DNA of 64,000 nt from an uncultured Oxalicibacterium sp. (GCF_913776015.1 NZ_CAJYMD010000028.1:1-64000); one strand, 5' to 3'. Shown: positions 27,245 to 40,004, numbered from the stretch's first letter. Notes: generated from the sequence alone by a model not told the origin. A program made the numbers and translations.

Positions 27245-28153
27245 TTACAAGCCCGGCTGCTTGACTTCGCCACCCAGCGCCAGCACCAGATCGGCCAGCA
27301 ACTTGCTCAGTTCACCCGTCATCAGCATGATGTCCGAATCGAAACGTTCGTCATCATTTTGGGCCATGCTGTCGGCGTTTTCCTTGATCACATCTAGCGG
27401 CGCCACGCGTTTGATCGTCAGGTTTTCGGTCAGCACGAAGGAAATGCGGTCAGCCCACGTCATCGCCAGACGCGTGCACTGCTTGCCCGAGGTGATGTGA
27501 CGACGGACATCATCGGGATCGAGCGTATGGCGCACATAGCGCACGGTCGCCTTGCCTTCGGTGTTGGAACGTAGCTCGGTATCCTGATCCACCGTGAACC
27601 CGCCCGGTGCTTCGTCGCTGAGCAACCAGTCCGTCATGGCCGCCACCGGCGACGTGGCAACGTGCAGGGTTTCGAGCGGCAGCTTGTTGATCGACTTGAA
27701 CAGCAGCTTCAACACTTCATCGGCCTTGACCGGGCTGCCGGCATCCACGACCAGCCAGCCGTTGACGGGATCGATCCAGACCCAGGTCGAACGCCAGACG
27801 CTGAAGGCGCGCGGCAACAGATCGTCGGTGACCTGTTCCTTCAACTCCTTCATCTGCTTGCGGCCGGGCTTGAAACCCTGCTGCTCCTCCAGCTCTGCCG
27901 CCTTGATCTTGGTGACCTGATTGATCACGGTGGTCGGCAGCAGCTTCTTTTCGGTACCGAGCACGATCAGCATCTGTTTATTGATCGTGTAGACCAGTTG
28001 GCCGTTTTCGCGTGGCGAAATCCAGCCCTGGCTTTGCATGTCAAGGCTGGAACACGGCTGGAACGCGTGCGGTGCCAGATCGGCTTCGAGTTTTTCCGCC
28101 GTTACGGACCACGGGGCAGGCAGACGGTAGATCTGAAGATTCTTGAACCACAT
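27245..28153 (-). CDS. rdgC: Recombination-associated protein RdgC
   Basis: 302 residues, matching the ring-forming DNA-binding protein RdgC, which modulates RecA. The N-terminus [11 protein letters not shown] is characteristic, and the ATG at 28153 has GGAG eight bases upstream. It is divergent from minCDE, with about 280 bases between. Confidence 0.95.
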   Translation of the reverse strand: MWFKNLQIYRLPAPWSVTAEKLEADLAPHAFQPCSSLDMQSQGWISPRENGQLVYTINKQMLIVLGTEKKLLPTTVINQVTKIKAAELEEQQGFKPGRKQMKELKEQVTDDLLPRAFSVWRSTWVWIDPVNGWLVVDAGSPVKADEVLKLLFKSINKLPLETLHVATSPVAAMTDWLLSDEAPGGFTVDQDTELRSNTEGKATVRYVRHTLDPDDVRRHITSGKQCTRLAMTWADRISFVLTENLTIKRVAPLDVIKENADSMAQNDDERFDSDIMLMTGELSKLLADLVLALGGEVKQPGL

Positions 28154-28293
28154 GAGGGATGCTCCGGCAAAAAAGGGGGCTATTCTACACGCGCACCCAA
28201 GCCGAACAAATGCTTGCGGCGCGGTGCGGGTTGCAGCATGAAAAGTCGCGGACAATCGCATTGCGACTGCATGGAAGACGGCGTTGCAAGGGT

Positions 28294-28299
28294 TATAAT
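28294..28299 (+). promoter_or_regulatory. -10 box upstream of minC
   Basis: A perfect TATAAT followed by GC, about 130 bases before the minC ATG. No matching -35 found. Confidence 0.4.
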
Positions 28300-28430
28300 G
28301 CTGCGTTATTTACCTTGCATGCAGCATGCCTACACGCAAGCCGGTTTGCCTGTCGGAAACCTGTGTGCCGCCAAGTGGTCATAGCTGCCGACGCTGGCCA
28401 TCGTTTTAACCGTTACTCAACGCATCGTTC

Positions 28431-29234
28431 ATGTCTAAGACTTCCAGCAAGCCGATCGAAATCAAGATTTCCACCGTTGTCGCCGTATCGGCCATCCTGC
28501 GCGATGCCAACCTGTCTGTGCTGGAAAAGGCCATGCAGGAAATGACAGGCGGCAATGCCGATTTCTTCGACGATGAATTCGCCGTGATCGATGTCGGCTT
28601 TCTCGATCCCGAAACAGTCATCGACTGGACCGGCATCACCGCCCTGCTGAAATCCCATCATCTGAATGCCGTCGCCGTGCGGAATGCCGCACCCGGCATG
28701 GTGGCTGATATCGCCGCGCATGGTCTGAGCCTCGATGGCTCGGTCAAGCCACGCGAAGAAGCCGCACAAGCTGCGGCAACGGAAACCGCCGCACCGCAGC
28801 AGGCAGAAATCGACCTGACGCCAGCGCCCGCCGTGGTGTTGGAAGCCGCTCCGGTACAGGCAGCGCATGCCGCTGCGCCAGCGGCGCAGTTTGCGGCCAA
28901 CACCATGATCGTCGATACGCCGGTCCGCGCCGGCCAGCGCATCTATGCGCGTGGCGCCGATCTGGTGATCACAGCAGCCGTCAACAACGGTGCCGAAGTG
29001 ATTGCCGATGGCAGCATCCACGTGTACGCCCCCTTGCGCGGCCGTGCACTGGCCGGCGCCAGCGGCAATACCGAAGCACGCATTTTTACCCTGAGCATGG
29101 AAGCCGAACTGGTTTCCATCGCCGGCATGTATCGCACGTTCGAAAACGGCTTACCCGCCGATCAGGCACGCAAGACCATGCAGGTGCGTCTGATTGGCGA
29201 TCGCATCGACATGCTGCCCATCAAGGCAGCGTGA
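28431..29234 (+). CDS. minC: Septum site-determining protein MinC
   Basis: 267 residues: N-terminal FtsZ-inhibiting domain, an Ala/Pro/Gln-rich linker (about residues 105-150, longer than in E. coli) and a C-terminal beta-helix domain with [13 protein letters not shown] and [10 protein letters not shown]. Inhibits FtsZ rings near cell poles together with MinD. First gene of minCDE; minD follows 46 bases after its stop. Confidence 0.95.
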   Translation: MSKTSSKPIEIKISTVVAVSAILRDANLSVLEKAMQEMTGGNADFFDDEFAVIDVGFLDPETVIDWTGITALLKSHHLNAVAVRNAAPGMVADIAAHGLSLDGSVKPREEAAQAAATETAAPQQAEIDLTPAPAVVLEAAPVQAAHAAAPAAQFAANTMIVDTPVRAGQRIYARGADLVITAAVNNGAEVIADGSIHVYAPLRGRALAGASGNTEARIFTLSMEAELVSIAGMYRTFENGLPADQARKTMQVRLIGDRIDMLPIKAA

Positions 29235-29280
29235 CCATTCATCGAGTAACTATCCAACAATCCAATAAAAGGGGATTCCT

Positions 29281-30096
29281 TTGGCAAAAATCATCGTCGT
29301 GACGTCGGGTAAAGGCGGCGTCGGCAAAACCACCTCCAGCGCCAGCTTTTCGTCGGGCCTCGCCATGCGCGGCCACAAAACCGTTGTCATCGACTTCGAC
29401 GTCGGCCTGCGCAATCTCGACCTCATCATGGGTTGCGAACGCCGTGTGGTGTACGACCTGATCAATGTCGTCAACCAGGAAGCCACGCTGAATCAGGCGC
29501 TGATCAAGGACAAGCATTGCGACAACCTGTTCGTGTTGCCGGCCTCGCAGACGCGCGACAAGGATGCGCTGTCGGAAGAAGGCGTCGAGCGCGTGCTCAA
29601 GGAACTGGCGGAGATGGATTTCGAATACATCATCTGCGATTCGCCGGCCGGTATCGAACACGGCGCCGTCATGGCACTGACCTTCGCCGATGAAGCCATC
29701 ATCGTGACGAATCCGGAAGTGTCGTCGGTGCGTGACTCCGACCGTATTCTCGGCATCATCCAGGCCAAATCGCGCCGTGCGCTGAACGGCCAGGAACCGG
29801 TCAAGGAACATCTGCTGATCACACGCTACGTACCGAAACGTGTCGAAGCCGGCGAAATGCTGTCGTACACCGACGTGCAGGAAATCCTGCGCATTCCGCT
29901 GATCGGCATCATCCCGGAATCGGAATCGGTGCTGCACGCATCGAACGCCGGTAACCCGGCCATCCATATCGAAGGCAGCGAAGTCTCGGAAGCCTATAAA
30001 GACGTGGTGTCGCGCTTCCTCGGCGAAGAACTGCCGCTGCGCTTTACCGACTACGAAAAGCCTGGTCTGCTGGCACGCCTGTTTGGAGGTAAGTAA
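29281..30096 (+). CDS. minD: Septum site-determining ATPase MinD
   Basis: 271 residues. Deviant Walker A motif KGGVGKTT (residues 11-18) and a C-terminal amphipathic membrane-targeting helix ([10 protein letters not shown]) are present. Starts with TTG at 29281, preceded by AAAAGGGG. ATP-bound MinD sits on the membrane and recruits MinC. minE starts two bases after its stop. Confidence 0.96.
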   Translation: MAKIIVVTSGKGGVGKTTSSASFSSGLAMRGHKTVVIDFDVGLRNLDLIMGCERRVVYDLINVVNQEATLNQALIKDKHCDNLFVLPASQTRDKDALSEEGVERVLKELAEMDFEYIICDSPAGIEHGAVMALTFADEAIIVTNPEVSSVRDSDRILGIIQAKSRRALNGQEPVKEHLLITRYVPKRVEAGEMLSYTDVQEILRIPLIGIIPESESVLHASNAGNPAIHIEGSEVSEAYKDVVSRFLGEELPLRFTDYEKPGLLARLFGGK

Positions 30097-30098
30097 CC

Positions 30099-30380
30099 AT
30101 GTCGCTGCTCTCCTTCCTGTTCAACTCCAAACCGAAAACCGCTTCGGCGGCCAAGGAGCGGTTGCAGATCATCATCGCGCGCGAACGTAACGGTCGCGCC
30201 GGCCCGGACTTCCTGCCTGCGCTGCACCAGGAACTGATTGCCGTGATCTCGAAGTACGTGAAGGTCAACCCGGAAGACATCAAGATTTCGCTCAACAGCC
30301 AGGGTACGCTCGAAGTGCTCGACGTCAACGTCGTGCTGCCGGAAGATATGGAACCTGTTCCTGAAGCCAAACAAGGCTGA
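30099..30380 (+). CDS. minE: Cell division topological specificity factor MinE
   Basis: 93 residues. The N-terminus [13 protein letters not shown] forms the membrane/MinD contact region and the C-terminal half the dimerisation domain. Drives MinCD oscillation by stimulating the MinD ATPase. GGAGG in the minD end serves as ribosome binding site; translation is probably coupled. Confidence 0.96.
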   Translation: MSLLSFLFNSKPKTASAAKERLQIIIARERNGRAGPDFLPALHQELIAVISKYVKVNPEDIKISLNSQGTLEVLDVNVVLPEDMEPVPEAKQG

Positions 30381-30495
30381 TCGGCAACCGCTTGCCCCAA
30401 CGCCGGAGCCTTCGCGCTCTGGCGTGCACGATCCCGCTTTAACCGCTCTACCGCATACATCAACTGTCATCACTGACGATTGAAAGGAACATCGC

Positions 30496-31602
<1,107 letters not shown>

Positions 31603-31637
31603 GTCATACGTTCTACAGTCTGGAATACGAGGAAGAA

Positions 31638-32480
31638 GTGGAAATCATCAGTCAGCACAAGTGCTTCAACGGCACCCAGGGCTTCTACAAGATCGAATCG
31701 ACGGCCACCGGCCTGCCGATGACGTTTTCGGTCTACCAGCCACCGCAGGCAAAAACCCAGAAGGTTCCGGTTTTGTTCTATCTGGCCGGTCTGACCTGTA
31801 CCGAAGAAACCTTCATGATCAAGGGCGGCGCACAGCGTTATGCTGCCGAACACGGCATCATGCTGGTTTCCTGCGATACCAGCCCTCGCCGCACCGGCAT
31901 CAAGGGTGCAGCGGATAGCTGGGATTTCGGTCACGGTGCCGGCTTCTACCTCGACGCCACGCAACAACCATGGGCCACGCATTTCCGCATGGAGACCTTC
32001 GTCGTACAAGAGTTACGCGAACTGATCCTGCGTGAATTCCCGGCCCAGGCCGATCGTATCGGCGTGTTCGGCCATTCAATGGGCGGTCATGGTGCCTTGA
32101 CGCTGGCACTGCGCCATCCAGATATCTTCAAATCGGTATCGGCCTTTGCGCCGATCACGGCACCGTCACACTGCCCGTGGGGCCAGAAGGCATTCTCGAA
32201 TTATCTGGGCAGCGACCAATCGCAATGGGCGCAGCATGATGCCAGCGCATTGATGCGTGAACGCAAGACACCATTCCCGGATGGCATCCTAATCGACCAG
32301 GGGCTGGACGATCAATTCCTCGAAACCGAATTGCTGCCGCATCATTTCGAAATGGCCTGCTGGACGGCCGAGCAACCGCTAACGCTGCGCCGCCATGCCG
32401 GTTACGACCATAACTACTATTTCATCTCCACCTTCATGGAAGACCACATCGCCTTCCACAGCAAGCTGCTGAAGAAGTAA
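31638..32480 (+). CDS. fghA: S-formylglutathione hydrolase
   Basis: 280 residues from a GTG at 31638 with GAGGAAG just upstream; the family N-terminus (E-x-I-S-x-H-K-C-F) fits. Alpha/beta hydrolase with nucleophile Ser147 in GHSMGGHG and late catalytic His in HAGYDHNYYF. Hydrolyses S-formylglutathione to formate and glutathione, completing formaldehyde detoxification with the gene upstream. Confidence 0.95.
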   Translation: MEIISQHKCFNGTQGFYKIESTATGLPMTFSVYQPPQAKTQKVPVLFYLAGLTCTEETFMIKGGAQRYAAEHGIMLVSCDTSPRRTGIKGAADSWDFGHGAGFYLDATQQPWATHFRMETFVVQELRELILREFPAQADRIGVFGHSMGGHGALTLALRHPDIFKSVSAFAPITAPSHCPWGQKAFSNYLGSDQSQWAQHDASALMRERKTPFPDGILIDQGLDDQFLETELLPHHFEMACWTAEQPLTLRRHAGYDHNYYFISTFMEDHIAFHSKLLKK

Positions 32481-32516
32481 GGCATCCGCATCGCGGTGTG
32501 TCAGGCACCAAAAAGG

Positions 32517-32549
32517 AAAAAGGGATTCTGCAAACAGAATCCCTTTTTT
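32517..32549. terminator. Strong bidirectional terminator
   Basis: AAAAAGGGATTCTG, loop CAAA, CAGAATCCCTTTTT. Separates fghA from the convergent chemoreceptor gene. Confidence 0.93.
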
Positions 32550-32584
32550 ATTGCGGCAGTCCAGGGACTGCCTCTGTTATACGA

Positions 32585-34309
32585 TCAGAACTCTTCCCAA
32601 TCGTCCGCACCGTTGCTGGCCAGTGTCTTGGCTGATGGCGCTGTAGCAGGCTTACGCTCGGCTGCGACCGCCGTGGAAGGCTTGGCCGCTGCCGGGCGTT
32701 GTGCTGCCACGACCGAAGACTGCACGGTACGGCGCGGTGCTTCAGTCGGCGCTACCATGCCGCCGGCAATACGGAACACGCTGACAGCCTGCGCCAGATT
32801 CTTGGCCTGATCCTGCAGCGATTCGGCAGCAGCAGCCGCTTCTTCCACCAATGCCGCATTTTGCTGCGTGACCTGATCCATCTGCGTCACCGCAGTATTC
32901 ACCTGCTCGATGCCATCGCTCTGTTCCTGGCTGGCAGCAGTAATCTCAGCCATGATGTCGGCCACGCGTTTGACGCCATCGACGATCTCGTCCATCGTCG
33001 TACCGGCTTCAGCAACCTGCTTGCTGCCGGCATCCACTTTTTCAACCGAATCGCTGATGAGCGCCTTGATTTCCTTGGCTGCTGCGGCGGAACGTTGTGC
33101 AAGGTTACGCACTTCGGTTGCTACCACCGCAAAGCCGCGGCCCTGCTCACCGGCACGCGCAGCCTCGACGGCAGCGTTCAGCGCCAGAATGTTGGTCTGG
33201 AAAGCGATGCCATCGATGACGCCGATGATGTCGACGATCTTGCGCGACGACGAATTGATCTCGCTCATCGTATCGACCACTTGCGATACCACGGTGCCAC
33301 CCTTGGCAGCAACGCTGGAAGCCGCCACGGCCAGTTGATTGGCCTGCCGTGCGTTATCGGCATTCTGCTTGACGGTCGAGGTCAGTTCTTCCATCGACGA
33401 AGCGGTTTCTTCCAGCGAACTGGCCTGCTCTTCGGTACGCGAGGACAGGTCGAGGTTGCCACTGGCGATTTCGCTCGAAGCCGTCGCAATGGTATCGGTA
33501 CCCATGCGAATCTGGCTGACGATACGCATCAGGTTTTCCTGCATCGCGGCAAGTGCGGACAGCAGCATGCCGGTTTCATCTCTGGTGACGGGCAGACTGC
33601 TGCGTGCTGTCAGATCGCCTTCCGCCACCGATTCGGCTACCTTGACCGCTTCACGCAGTGGTCGCGTGATCCCGACCGTCAAACGCCAGGCGATCAAGGC
33701 ACCCAGCAACACGGCAATCAGCGCACCCACGATCAGGGTCGTGCGGCCTGAATGATAGTTGTCGGTAATGGTTTGATCGGAGACCGCGACTTCGCTGTCG
33801 TAATAGGCTAGGACATCGCGCACACTATCCACATAGGCGGTCAGCGCAGGGATCATCTTCGCTTCGATCTGCTGATTGGCTTCCGCGATTTGACCGGCGT
33901 TCTTCAGTGTGATGATGGCTTTGCGTGCATCGACATACGCCGTACGCTGCTTGCCGACGGCTTCGAACAAGGCTTTTTCCTTGTCGTTATCGGCCTTGTC
34001 CTGCAGGACTTTTTGCATCTCGTCGATTTGCTTGCTTTGCGCACTCATCTGCTTTTGGAAGAAGTCTTGCGTCGCGGCATCGCCCGCCTTCACCAACGCA
34101 AGTGCACGCGTCGCATTAACGCTCGTCGCCATCAGCCAGTTCTGTGCCGTTTTTTGCTTGACCAAGGATTCATCGATCAAATTCCGGCTCGACTGATTAA
34201 TGTTTTCCAGACGGAGAATCCCGACGACCCCCATGGCAATCACGAGCAACAGGATCAGGCCAAATCCCATACCGAGTCGTGTACCAATTTTCATGTTTGC
34301 GATGCGCAT
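32585..34309 (-). CDS. Methyl-accepting chemotaxis protein with four-helix-bundle sensor
   Basis: 574 residues. TM1 (about 7-30), a periplasmic four-helix-bundle ligand domain, TM2 (about 190-212), HAMP, and a signalling domain with the conserved hairpin tip [23 protein letters not shown] Pro/Ala-rich tether ends in DWEEF, a CheR/CheB-binding pentapeptide, so it belongs to the high-abundance adapting receptors. AGGAG lies five bases before the ATG. No chemotaxis genes are adjacent. Ligand unknown. Confidence 0.95.
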   Translation of the reverse strand: MRIANMKIGTRLGMGFGLILLLVIAMGVVGILRLENINQSSRNLIDESLVKQKTAQNWLMATSVNATRALALVKAGDAATQDFFQKQMSAQSKQIDEMQKVLQDKADNDKEKALFEAVGKQRTAYVDARKAIITLKNAGQIAEANQQIEAKMIPALTAYVDSVRDVLAYYDSEVAVSDQTITDNYHSGRTTLIVGALIAVLLGALIAWRLTVGITRPLREAVKVAESVAEGDLTARSSLPVTRDETGMLLSALAAMQENLMRIVSQIRMGTDTIATASSEIASGNLDLSSRTEEQASSLEETASSMEELTSTVKQNADNARQANQLAVAASSVAAKGGTVVSQVVDTMSEINSSSRKIVDIIGVIDGIAFQTNILALNAAVEAARAGEQGRGFAVVATEVRNLAQRSAAAAKEIKALISDSVEKVDAGSKQVAEAGTTMDEIVDGVKRVADIMAEITAASQEQSDGIEQVNTAVTQMDQVTQQNAALVEEAAAAAESLQDQAKNLAQAVSVFRIAGGMVAPTEAPRRTVQSSVVAAQRPAAAKPSTAVAAERKPATAPSAKTLASNGADDWEEF

Positions 34310-34916
34310 CTTGTCTCCTGATTCATTTTTATACGAACAACCAATTTTCTAGTCTTGCCTTGCAATGCTGGCCATCACATTCCCTGCTATACCGCTTATT
34401 CCCACCACCTTATTGCCTGAACACAACAACGGTACACCGGTTGACCGCGTCGTCGGAAAACATCTTCAAACATTGTTAATTGGTGCATGGGTCGGGACCA
34501 TGTTCTTTGCCTCCACATTTTTTAGTGACGATTCGGAACATGCCGGGAGGCAATTTATACCCCATCCTTTTGTAGGCTGCTAGTCGAAAAAATTCGTCGT
34601 AAAGCGCTAACCCTCTTGCCGCATCATTCGTGTCACAAATTAACAATTTTCATGTTTCCTGCACACAACACTTGCTCACCCAAATTGACTTAATGCATAC
34701 GCCCTTGATTTCCATATAGCAACAAAAACTACCTCATATATGGGATATCGGCGTTTTTCCTCAAAAGTTGAATAAAACACTCCATTTTTTTCAAACGGAA
34801 TAATTAACAATGTAAACAAGCGTTTAGTGACGCCGAAAACCGCCGCTCGAAAAGAGCAAACCTGTCATACTGTCGCCTTCCCCACGCATTGCCTTGCCAG
34901 CCGACCAAGCAGTCGC
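34310..34916. other. Long divergent intergenic region
   Basis: About 600 bases between the chemoreceptor and ygiQ-like starts, richer in A/T than neighbouring genes. It holds the sigma-28-like promoter listed separately, and otherwise no gene or repeat I can support. Confidence 0.5.
34745..34771 (-). promoter_or_regulatory. Sigma-28 (FliA) type promoter for the chemoreceptor
   Basis: On the minus strand: TCAACTTT (34771-34764), 11 bases, GCCGATAT (34752-34745). Compared with TAAAGTTT-N11-GCCGATAA it matches 6 of 8 and 7 of 8 bases at the exact spacing. The predicted transcript would have a leader of roughly 430 bases. Confidence 0.6.
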
Positions 34917-37211
34917 ATGCCAGCCATCCTCATGAGCGCCGTACCGAAGAATCTCTTTTCCTATCCCGTAGCCCCTGCACAGAAACGCGCGCCCGCGCCT
35001 TTCCTGCCGATGTCGCGCGCGGAAATGAACAAATTGGGCTGGGACAGTTGCGACGTGATACTGGTGACGGGCGACGCGTATATCGATCATCCAAGCTTCG
35101 GCATGGCGCTCATCGGTCGCCTGCTGGAAGCACAAGGTTTCCGCGTCGGCATCATCAGCCAGCCTGACTGGCATTCGGCCGAGGCCTTCCGCGCGCTGGG
35201 CAAACCGAATCTGTACTTTGGCGTTACGGCCGGCAACATGGATTCGATGATCAATCGCTACACGGCCGATCGTAAAATCCGCTCCGAAGATGCCTATACG
35301 CCTAACGGCGAACCCAATAAGCGGCCGGATCGCGCGCTGACCGTCTATGCGCAACGCGTGCGCGAAGCGTATCCCGGCGTCAACGTGGTGATCGGCAGTA
35401 TCGAAGCCAGCCTGCGCCGCATTGCGCATTACGATTACTGGTCGGACAAAGTACGCCGTTCCGTCCTGCCCGATTCCAAGGCCGACATCCTGATCTTCGG
35501 TAATGCCGAACGGGCATTGGTCGATCTCACGCATCGATTGGCAGCCGGCGAACCGATACAAAGCATTCGCGATCTGCGCGGCACAGCCTTCATGGCACCA
35601 GCCGGCTGGCGGCCAAGTGAAGAATGGGGTGAAGCGAATTCGACCAGCGTCGATACACCGGGCAAGGTGGATGCGCATCCTGATCCGTACGAGATGAAGA
35701 TGAAAAATTCGGAGGGCTGCAAGACCGACGGCGATGCCGCGGCCAAGCCTCCAGAATCCAACGTCAAACCCATCAAACTCGTCAGCCGCGAAGAGCGACG
35801 CCAGGCAGAGCGCGATCTGCGCAGTCGCACGGTGGTGCGCCTGCCGTCCTATGAACAGGTCAGCAACGATCCGGTTTTGTATGCACACGCTTCGCGCGTG
35901 TTCCATCTCGAATCCAACCCGGGCAATGCACGCGCGATGGTGCAATCGCATGGCGAACGCGATGTCTGGCTGAATCCGCCGCCGCTACCCTTGGCGATGG
36001 ATGAAATGGATGGTGTGTACGATATGAATTACGCGCGTGCGCCGCATCCAAGCTACGGCAAGGCGCGCATTCCAGCGTGGGAAATGATCCGCTTCTCGGT
36101 CAACATAATGCGCGGCTGCTTCGGCGGCTGCACCTTCTGTTCGATCACCGAGCATGAAGGCCGCATCATACAGAGCCGCTCCGAGCCATCCATTCTGCGC
36201 GAGATCGAACTGATCCGCGACAAGGTAAAAGGCTTTACCGGCACCATTTCCGATCTGGGCGGCCCAACGGCGAACATGTATCGCCTGGCCTGCCGCGACA
36301 AGCGCATCGAAGAATCGTGCCGTCGCCTGTCGTGCGTGTTCCCGAGCATCTGCTCGAACCTGAACACCGATCACGGCAAACTGATCCAGCTTTACCGCAA
36401 GGCACGCGCCATTCCGGGCATCAAGAAAATTCTGATCAGTTCCGGCCTGCGGTATGACATCGCCGTACGTTCGCCCGAGTACGTGAAGGAACTTGTCACG
36501 CATCACGTTGGCGGCTTGCTCAAGATCGCGCCCGAACATTCGCAGGAAGGCCCGCTTTCCAAGATGATGAAACCGGGCATGGGTTCCTACTACAAGTTCA
36601 AGGAACTGTTCGAGAAGTATTCGAAAGAAGCCGGCAAGGAGCAGTACCTGATTCCCTACTTCATCGCCGCCCATCCGGGCACGACCGATGAAGACATGCT
36701 GAATCTGGCACTGTGGCTGAAACAAAACGATTTCCGTCTGGATCAGGTGCAGACCTTCATGCCGACGCCGATGGCGATGGCAACGGCCATGTACCACTCG
36801 CGCAAGAACCCGTTGCGCAAGGTCAGTGCCGATTCGGAAACGGTGGAAACGCCGCGCATCGGCAAGATTCGCAAACTGCACAAGGCATTCCTGCGCTATC
36901 ACGATCCCGAAAACTGGGCGATCTTGCGTGAAGGCTTGCAACGCATGGGGCGAGCCGATCTGATCGGCAACGGGCCGCATCACCTGGTACCACGCACCGA
37001 CCCATCGCCAGCGGCAATCGCTTCCGAACGACGTCGCGAAACCCCGGGCCCGAATCAACTCGCGAAGAAATTCGGCCAGAACAAGCCGAGGCCGGGTGCC
37101 GCCGTGGTGCGCACGCCGGTACGCCAGACAATCGCAGGGACACGCCATCAAACCGTTGCCGGCAAACCCGTCAAAGTCAAAGCAGCTGGCGGTCGCAACG
37201 GACGCCGCTAG
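34917..37211 (+). CDS. YgiQ family radical SAM protein
   Basis: About 764 residues. N-terminal YgiQ domain with [10 protein letters not shown] and [25 protein letters not shown], the radical SAM [4Fe-4S] motif CFGGCTFC, and a basic, disordered C-terminal tail. Function of the family is uncertain (YgiQ has been linked to radical SAM chemistry, reaction unknown). Start is uncertain: ATG at 34917 (MPAILMSAV) is preferred over a GTG at 34827; an ATG five codons later is also possible. Confidence 0.88.
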   Translation: MPAILMSAVPKNLFSYPVAPAQKRAPAPFLPMSRAEMNKLGWDSCDVILVTGDAYIDHPSFGMALIGRLLEAQGFRVGIISQPDWHSAEAFRALGKPNLYFGVTAGNMDSMINRYTADRKIRSEDAYTPNGEPNKRPDRALTVYAQRVREAYPGVNVVIGSIEASLRRIAHYDYWSDKVRRSVLPDSKADILIFGNAERALVDLTHRLAAGEPIQSIRDLRGTAFMAPAGWRPSEEWGEANSTSVDTPGKVDAHPDPYEMKMKNSEGCKTDGDAAAKPPESNVKPIKLVSREERRQAERDLRSRTVVRLPSYEQVSNDPVLYAHASRVFHLESNPGNARAMVQSHGERDVWLNPPPLPLAMDEMDGVYDMNYARAPHPSYGKARIPAWEMIRFSVNIMRGCFGGCTFCSITEHEGRIIQSRSEPSILREIELIRDKVKGFTGTISDLGGPTANMYRLACRDKRIEESCRRLSCVFPSICSNLNTDHGKLIQLYRKARAIPGIKKILISSGLRYDIAVRSPEYVKELVTHHVGGLLKIAPEHSQEGPLSKMMKPGMGSYYKFKELFEKYSKEAGKEQYLIPYFIAAHPGTTDEDMLNLALWLKQNDFRLDQVQTFMPTPMAMATAMYHSRKNPLRKVSADSETVETPRIGKIRKLHKAFLRYHDPENWAILREGLQRMGRADLIGNGPHHLVPRTDPSPAAIASERRRETPGPNQLAKKFGQNKPRPGAAVVRTPVRQTIAGTRHQTVAGKPVKVKAAGGRNGRR

Positions 37212-37342
37212 CCGTCACCTGATCAGATCCCGATTTGCTGTCCAGTGAGCGATGGGCAACCAACCCGCTCTTCCGTTTTCGGTTATTCTTCCGCCACTCG
37301 CCGCATGTTGCACGACGGCGGAAACCGATTAGGGAGCATCAC

Positions 37343-38929
37343 TTGAACAACTTGTTTGCGCGCCGACTTGCCCTGCTTGCAGGCGACGCACATCGCCATC
37401 TTCTGACGCAGGGCTATCGCGGCATCGAACGCGAAACCCTGCGCGTGACGGCTAGCGGCAGTCTGGCCCTCGATGCGCATCCGGTCAGCTTGGGTTCCGC
37501 ACTGACCCATCCGCAAATCACCACCGACTATTCCGAATCGCTGCTCGAATTCATTACGCCGGCCGAACACGACGTCTCCGATGCATTGGCGCAGCTTGAT
37601 CGCATCCATCGTTTCACCAATGCCCACCTCGGCGGTCAGCTTCTGTGGAGCCAATCGATGCCGTGCATCCTGCCGTCCGAAACCGATATTCCGATTGCTT
37701 GGTATGGCACATCCAACATCGGGATGATCAAGCACGTGTATCGGCGCGGGCTGGCCGTGCGTTACGGCAAGGCCATGCAATGTATCGCCGGCCTGCATTA
37801 CAACTATTCATTGTCCGAAGATCTGTGGCGCGTACTGAAGAAAGAGGCCGACACGCCGCTCGACGACAAGGACTTCCAGTCCGAAAGCTATATCGCGCTG
37901 ATTCGTAACTTCCACCGCTATAGCTGGTTGTTGATGTATCTGTTTGGCGCTTCGCCGGCATTGTCGGCCGAATTCCTGCGTGGCCGCCCGCATCAGCTCG
38001 ACAAGTTTTCCGAAGACACGCTTTACCTGCCCCATGCCACCAGCCTTCGCATGAGCGACCTCGGCTACCAGAACCGTGCTCAGGCCGGCATCATGCCGCC
38101 TTACAACGATCTGGACAGCTACATGCGCAGCTTGTCGCGCGCAGTGCGCCAGCCTTATCCCGATTACGAAGCCATCGGTACACGTCGCAATGGCGAATGG
38201 ATACAACTCAATACCAACTTGCTGCAGATCGAAAACGAGTTCTACGCCACCATTCGCCCCAAGCGTGTCATCAACAGCGGCGAACGCCCGGTGGAAGCAC
38301 TGTGCGCGCGTGGCGTGCAATACATCGAAGTGCGCTGTCTCGATATCGATCCATTCGAACCACTCGGCATCAGTCTTGAAACATCACGCTTTCTCGACGC
38401 CTTCCTGCTGTTCTGTGCGCTGGACGAAAGTCCGCTGGTCGATGAACAAGCCGGCGACGAAGCCAGCAGCAACTTCGCGCTCACCGTCAAGGAAGGTCGC
38501 CGTCCTAGCCTGATGCTGCAACAGGATGGGCAAGGTATCGAATTGCAGGCCTGGGGCCTTGCGCTGCTCGAACGTATTGCAGCGACCGCAACGCTGCTGG
38601 ATCAGCAATATGGCGATCATCGCCATCGTGATGCGCTGGCAACCCAGAAAAACAAGCTGCTGCAGCCGGAAACCACGCCATCTGCGCGCGTGCTCGCGGC
38701 AATCGAAGCCAACGATCGTTCCTTCACAGGTTTCGGCCTCCAGCAAAGCCGACAACACGCGGCATACTTCGCCAGTCGCCCGCTCGGCAGCGAAGAACAG
38801 GCAGAGTTCACGGCCATGGCAAACGCTTCCATCAAGGAGCAACAACGCATGGAAACCGAGGAAAGTGACGATTTCGATGCCTTTGTCGCCGCCTACAACC
38901 AGCGTACCCCCAGCCGTCTATGCGGCTGA
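37343..38929 (+). CDS. gshA: Glutamate-cysteine ligase
   Basis: 528 residues of the gammaproteobacterial-type GshA (GRIERETLR-like GIERETLRV near the start, [18 protein letters not shown] and the EVRCLDID block). Makes gamma-glutamylcysteine, first step of glutathione synthesis, which feeds the formaldehyde pathway upstream. I chose the TTG at 37343 because AGGGAG lies eight bases before it; the frame remains open upstream but without family similarity. Confidence 0.93.
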   Translation: MNNLFARRLALLAGDAHRHLLTQGYRGIERETLRVTASGSLALDAHPVSLGSALTHPQITTDYSESLLEFITPAEHDVSDALAQLDRIHRFTNAHLGGQLLWSQSMPCILPSETDIPIAWYGTSNIGMIKHVYRRGLAVRYGKAMQCIAGLHYNYSLSEDLWRVLKKEADTPLDDKDFQSESYIALIRNFHRYSWLLMYLFGASPALSAEFLRGRPHQLDKFSEDTLYLPHATSLRMSDLGYQNRAQAGIMPPYNDLDSYMRSLSRAVRQPYPDYEAIGTRRNGEWIQLNTNLLQIENEFYATIRPKRVINSGERPVEALCARGVQYIEVRCLDIDPFEPLGISLETSRFLDAFLLFCALDESPLVDEQAGDEASSNFALTVKEGRRPSLMLQQDGQGIELQAWGLALLERIAATATLLDQQYGDHRHRDALATQKNKLLQPETTPSARVLAAIEANDRSFTGFGLQQSRQHAAYFASRPLGSEEQAEFTAMANASIKEQQRMETEESDDFDAFVAAYNQRTPSRLCG

Positions 38930-39299
38930 GCACCCTCAGCTCTTTCACCCTCGTGCAATCTGTGAATTAACGCACAGACCGCCTTGCCCGCCACCCTTAA
39001 TCTGCCAGCCATCGGTGTAATAACAACAAGCAGCACCGAGGGCTGATCGGCAGCTCGCATGGGAGGTGCATCGTTCAATCCGGTATCGTCTGGCAAAAAT
39101 CTTGCCCGTTCGGCCAACCCCGAATGGATACCGGATTGCTCATGCAGCATTGCCTTCTGGTAAATATTTGTAAATGAGCAGCGCGAGAACATCCGTTCAA
39201 GGCAAAATCGTTCGGCAAGCTCAACTTTCGTTCACGCCAATTGTCTGAAACACATGCGTTCATTAGAACCGCATCATAATTTTTATAAGGAAAACTGCC
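38930..39299. other. Intergenic region holding a structured inverted repeat
   Basis: About 370 bases between gshA and the OmpA-type lipoprotein gene. The stretch at 39076-39180 contains nested inverted repeats described separately; AT-rich sequence close to 39280 probably carries the promoter and ribosome binding site (TAAGGAAAACTGCC) of the next gene. Confidence 0.6.
39076..39180. repeat. Nested inverted repeats forming a possible three-way junction
   Basis: An outer perfect 12-base inverted repeat (39076-39087 with 39127-39138, CAATCCGGTATC/GATACCGGATTG) encloses two small hairpins: GGCAA-N5-TTGCC (92-106 of this hundred) and TTCGG-N6-CCGAA (39109-39124). Immediately after, TGCTCAT (39137-39143) pairs with ATGAGCA (39174-39180). 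No T-run follows, so it is not a simple terminator. It could be a structured RNA, a 5' leader element or a mobile palindrome. Confidence 0.5.
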
Positions 39300-40004
39300 A
39301 TGCGTAAATTGATGATCGGCAGCGTTGCTGCAGTCATGGTCCTGTCGGGCTGTGCAAATATGAATGACACCGAACGCCGTACCGCACAAGGTGCTGGTAT
39401 CGGTGCCGGCGCTGGCGCCGTGATCGGTGCATTGGGTGGTGGCAGCAAGGGTGCCGTAGCCGGTGCCGCCGCTGGCGGTCTGGTCGGCGCCATTGCCGGT
39501 AACGTCTGGTCCACGCGCATGGAACGCCAGCGCCAGCAAATGGAACAAGCAACGCAAGGTACCGGCGTACAGGTTTCGCAAACCGCTGACAACCGCCTGA
39601 AACTGGAAATTCCGAGCGACATTTCGTTCGCCACCGGCCGTTCCGACATCACCGCCAGCTTCCGTCCGATTCTCGACCGTTTTGCCAGCGGCCTGAACGA
39701 GAATCCGGCAGCCACTGTCACCATCATCGGCCATACCGATTCGACGGGTAGCGATGCCATCAACAACCCGCTGTCGCTGGATCGTGCTGCGCGTACGCGT
39801 GACTATCTGGCTGGCCGTGGCGTATCGCCACAACGTATCTACATCGATGGCCGTGGCAGCAAGGAACCCATCGCCAGCAACGCGACGACCGAAGGCAAGG
39901 CCCGCAATCGCCGCGTCGAAATTTATGTTGCCGAACCACAGCAACAACAACATCAACAGCAGCAGTATCAACAATACCCGCAGCAACAGTATCAGCAACG
40001 CTGA
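39300..40004 (+). CDS. OmpA/YiaD-type outer membrane lipoprotein with Gln-rich tail
   Basis: 234 residues. Lipoprotein signal with lipobox LSGC (Cys18), a glycine-zipper membrane segment (GAGIGAGAGAVIGALGG), then an OmpA C-terminal peptidoglycan-binding domain with TVTIIGHTDSTG and ARNRRVEIYV. Links the outer membrane to peptidoglycan. Residues 214-233 form an unusual Gln/Tyr-rich tail encoded by CAG/CAA repeats. Followed by a clear terminator. Confidence 0.92.
   Translation: MRKLMIGSVAAVMVLSGCANMNDTERRTAQGAGIGAGAGAVIGALGGGSKGAVAGAAAGGLVGAIAGNVWSTRMERQRQQMEQATQGTGVQVSQTADNRLKLEIPSDISFATGRSDITASFRPILDRFASGLNENPAATVTIIGHTDSTGSDAINNPLSLDRAARTRDYLAGRGVSPQRIYIDGRGSKEPIASNATTEGKARNRRVEIYVAEPQQQQHQQQQYQQYPQQQYQQR

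Noticed and set aside
28662..28860. Possible coiled repeat in the MinC linker as a separate element
   Set aside because: Only an Ala/Gln-rich linker between the two MinC domains.
35985..37151. 388-codon minus-strand open frame in the radical SAM gene
   Set aside because: Antisense artefact; the plus strand carries the CXXXCXXC motif.
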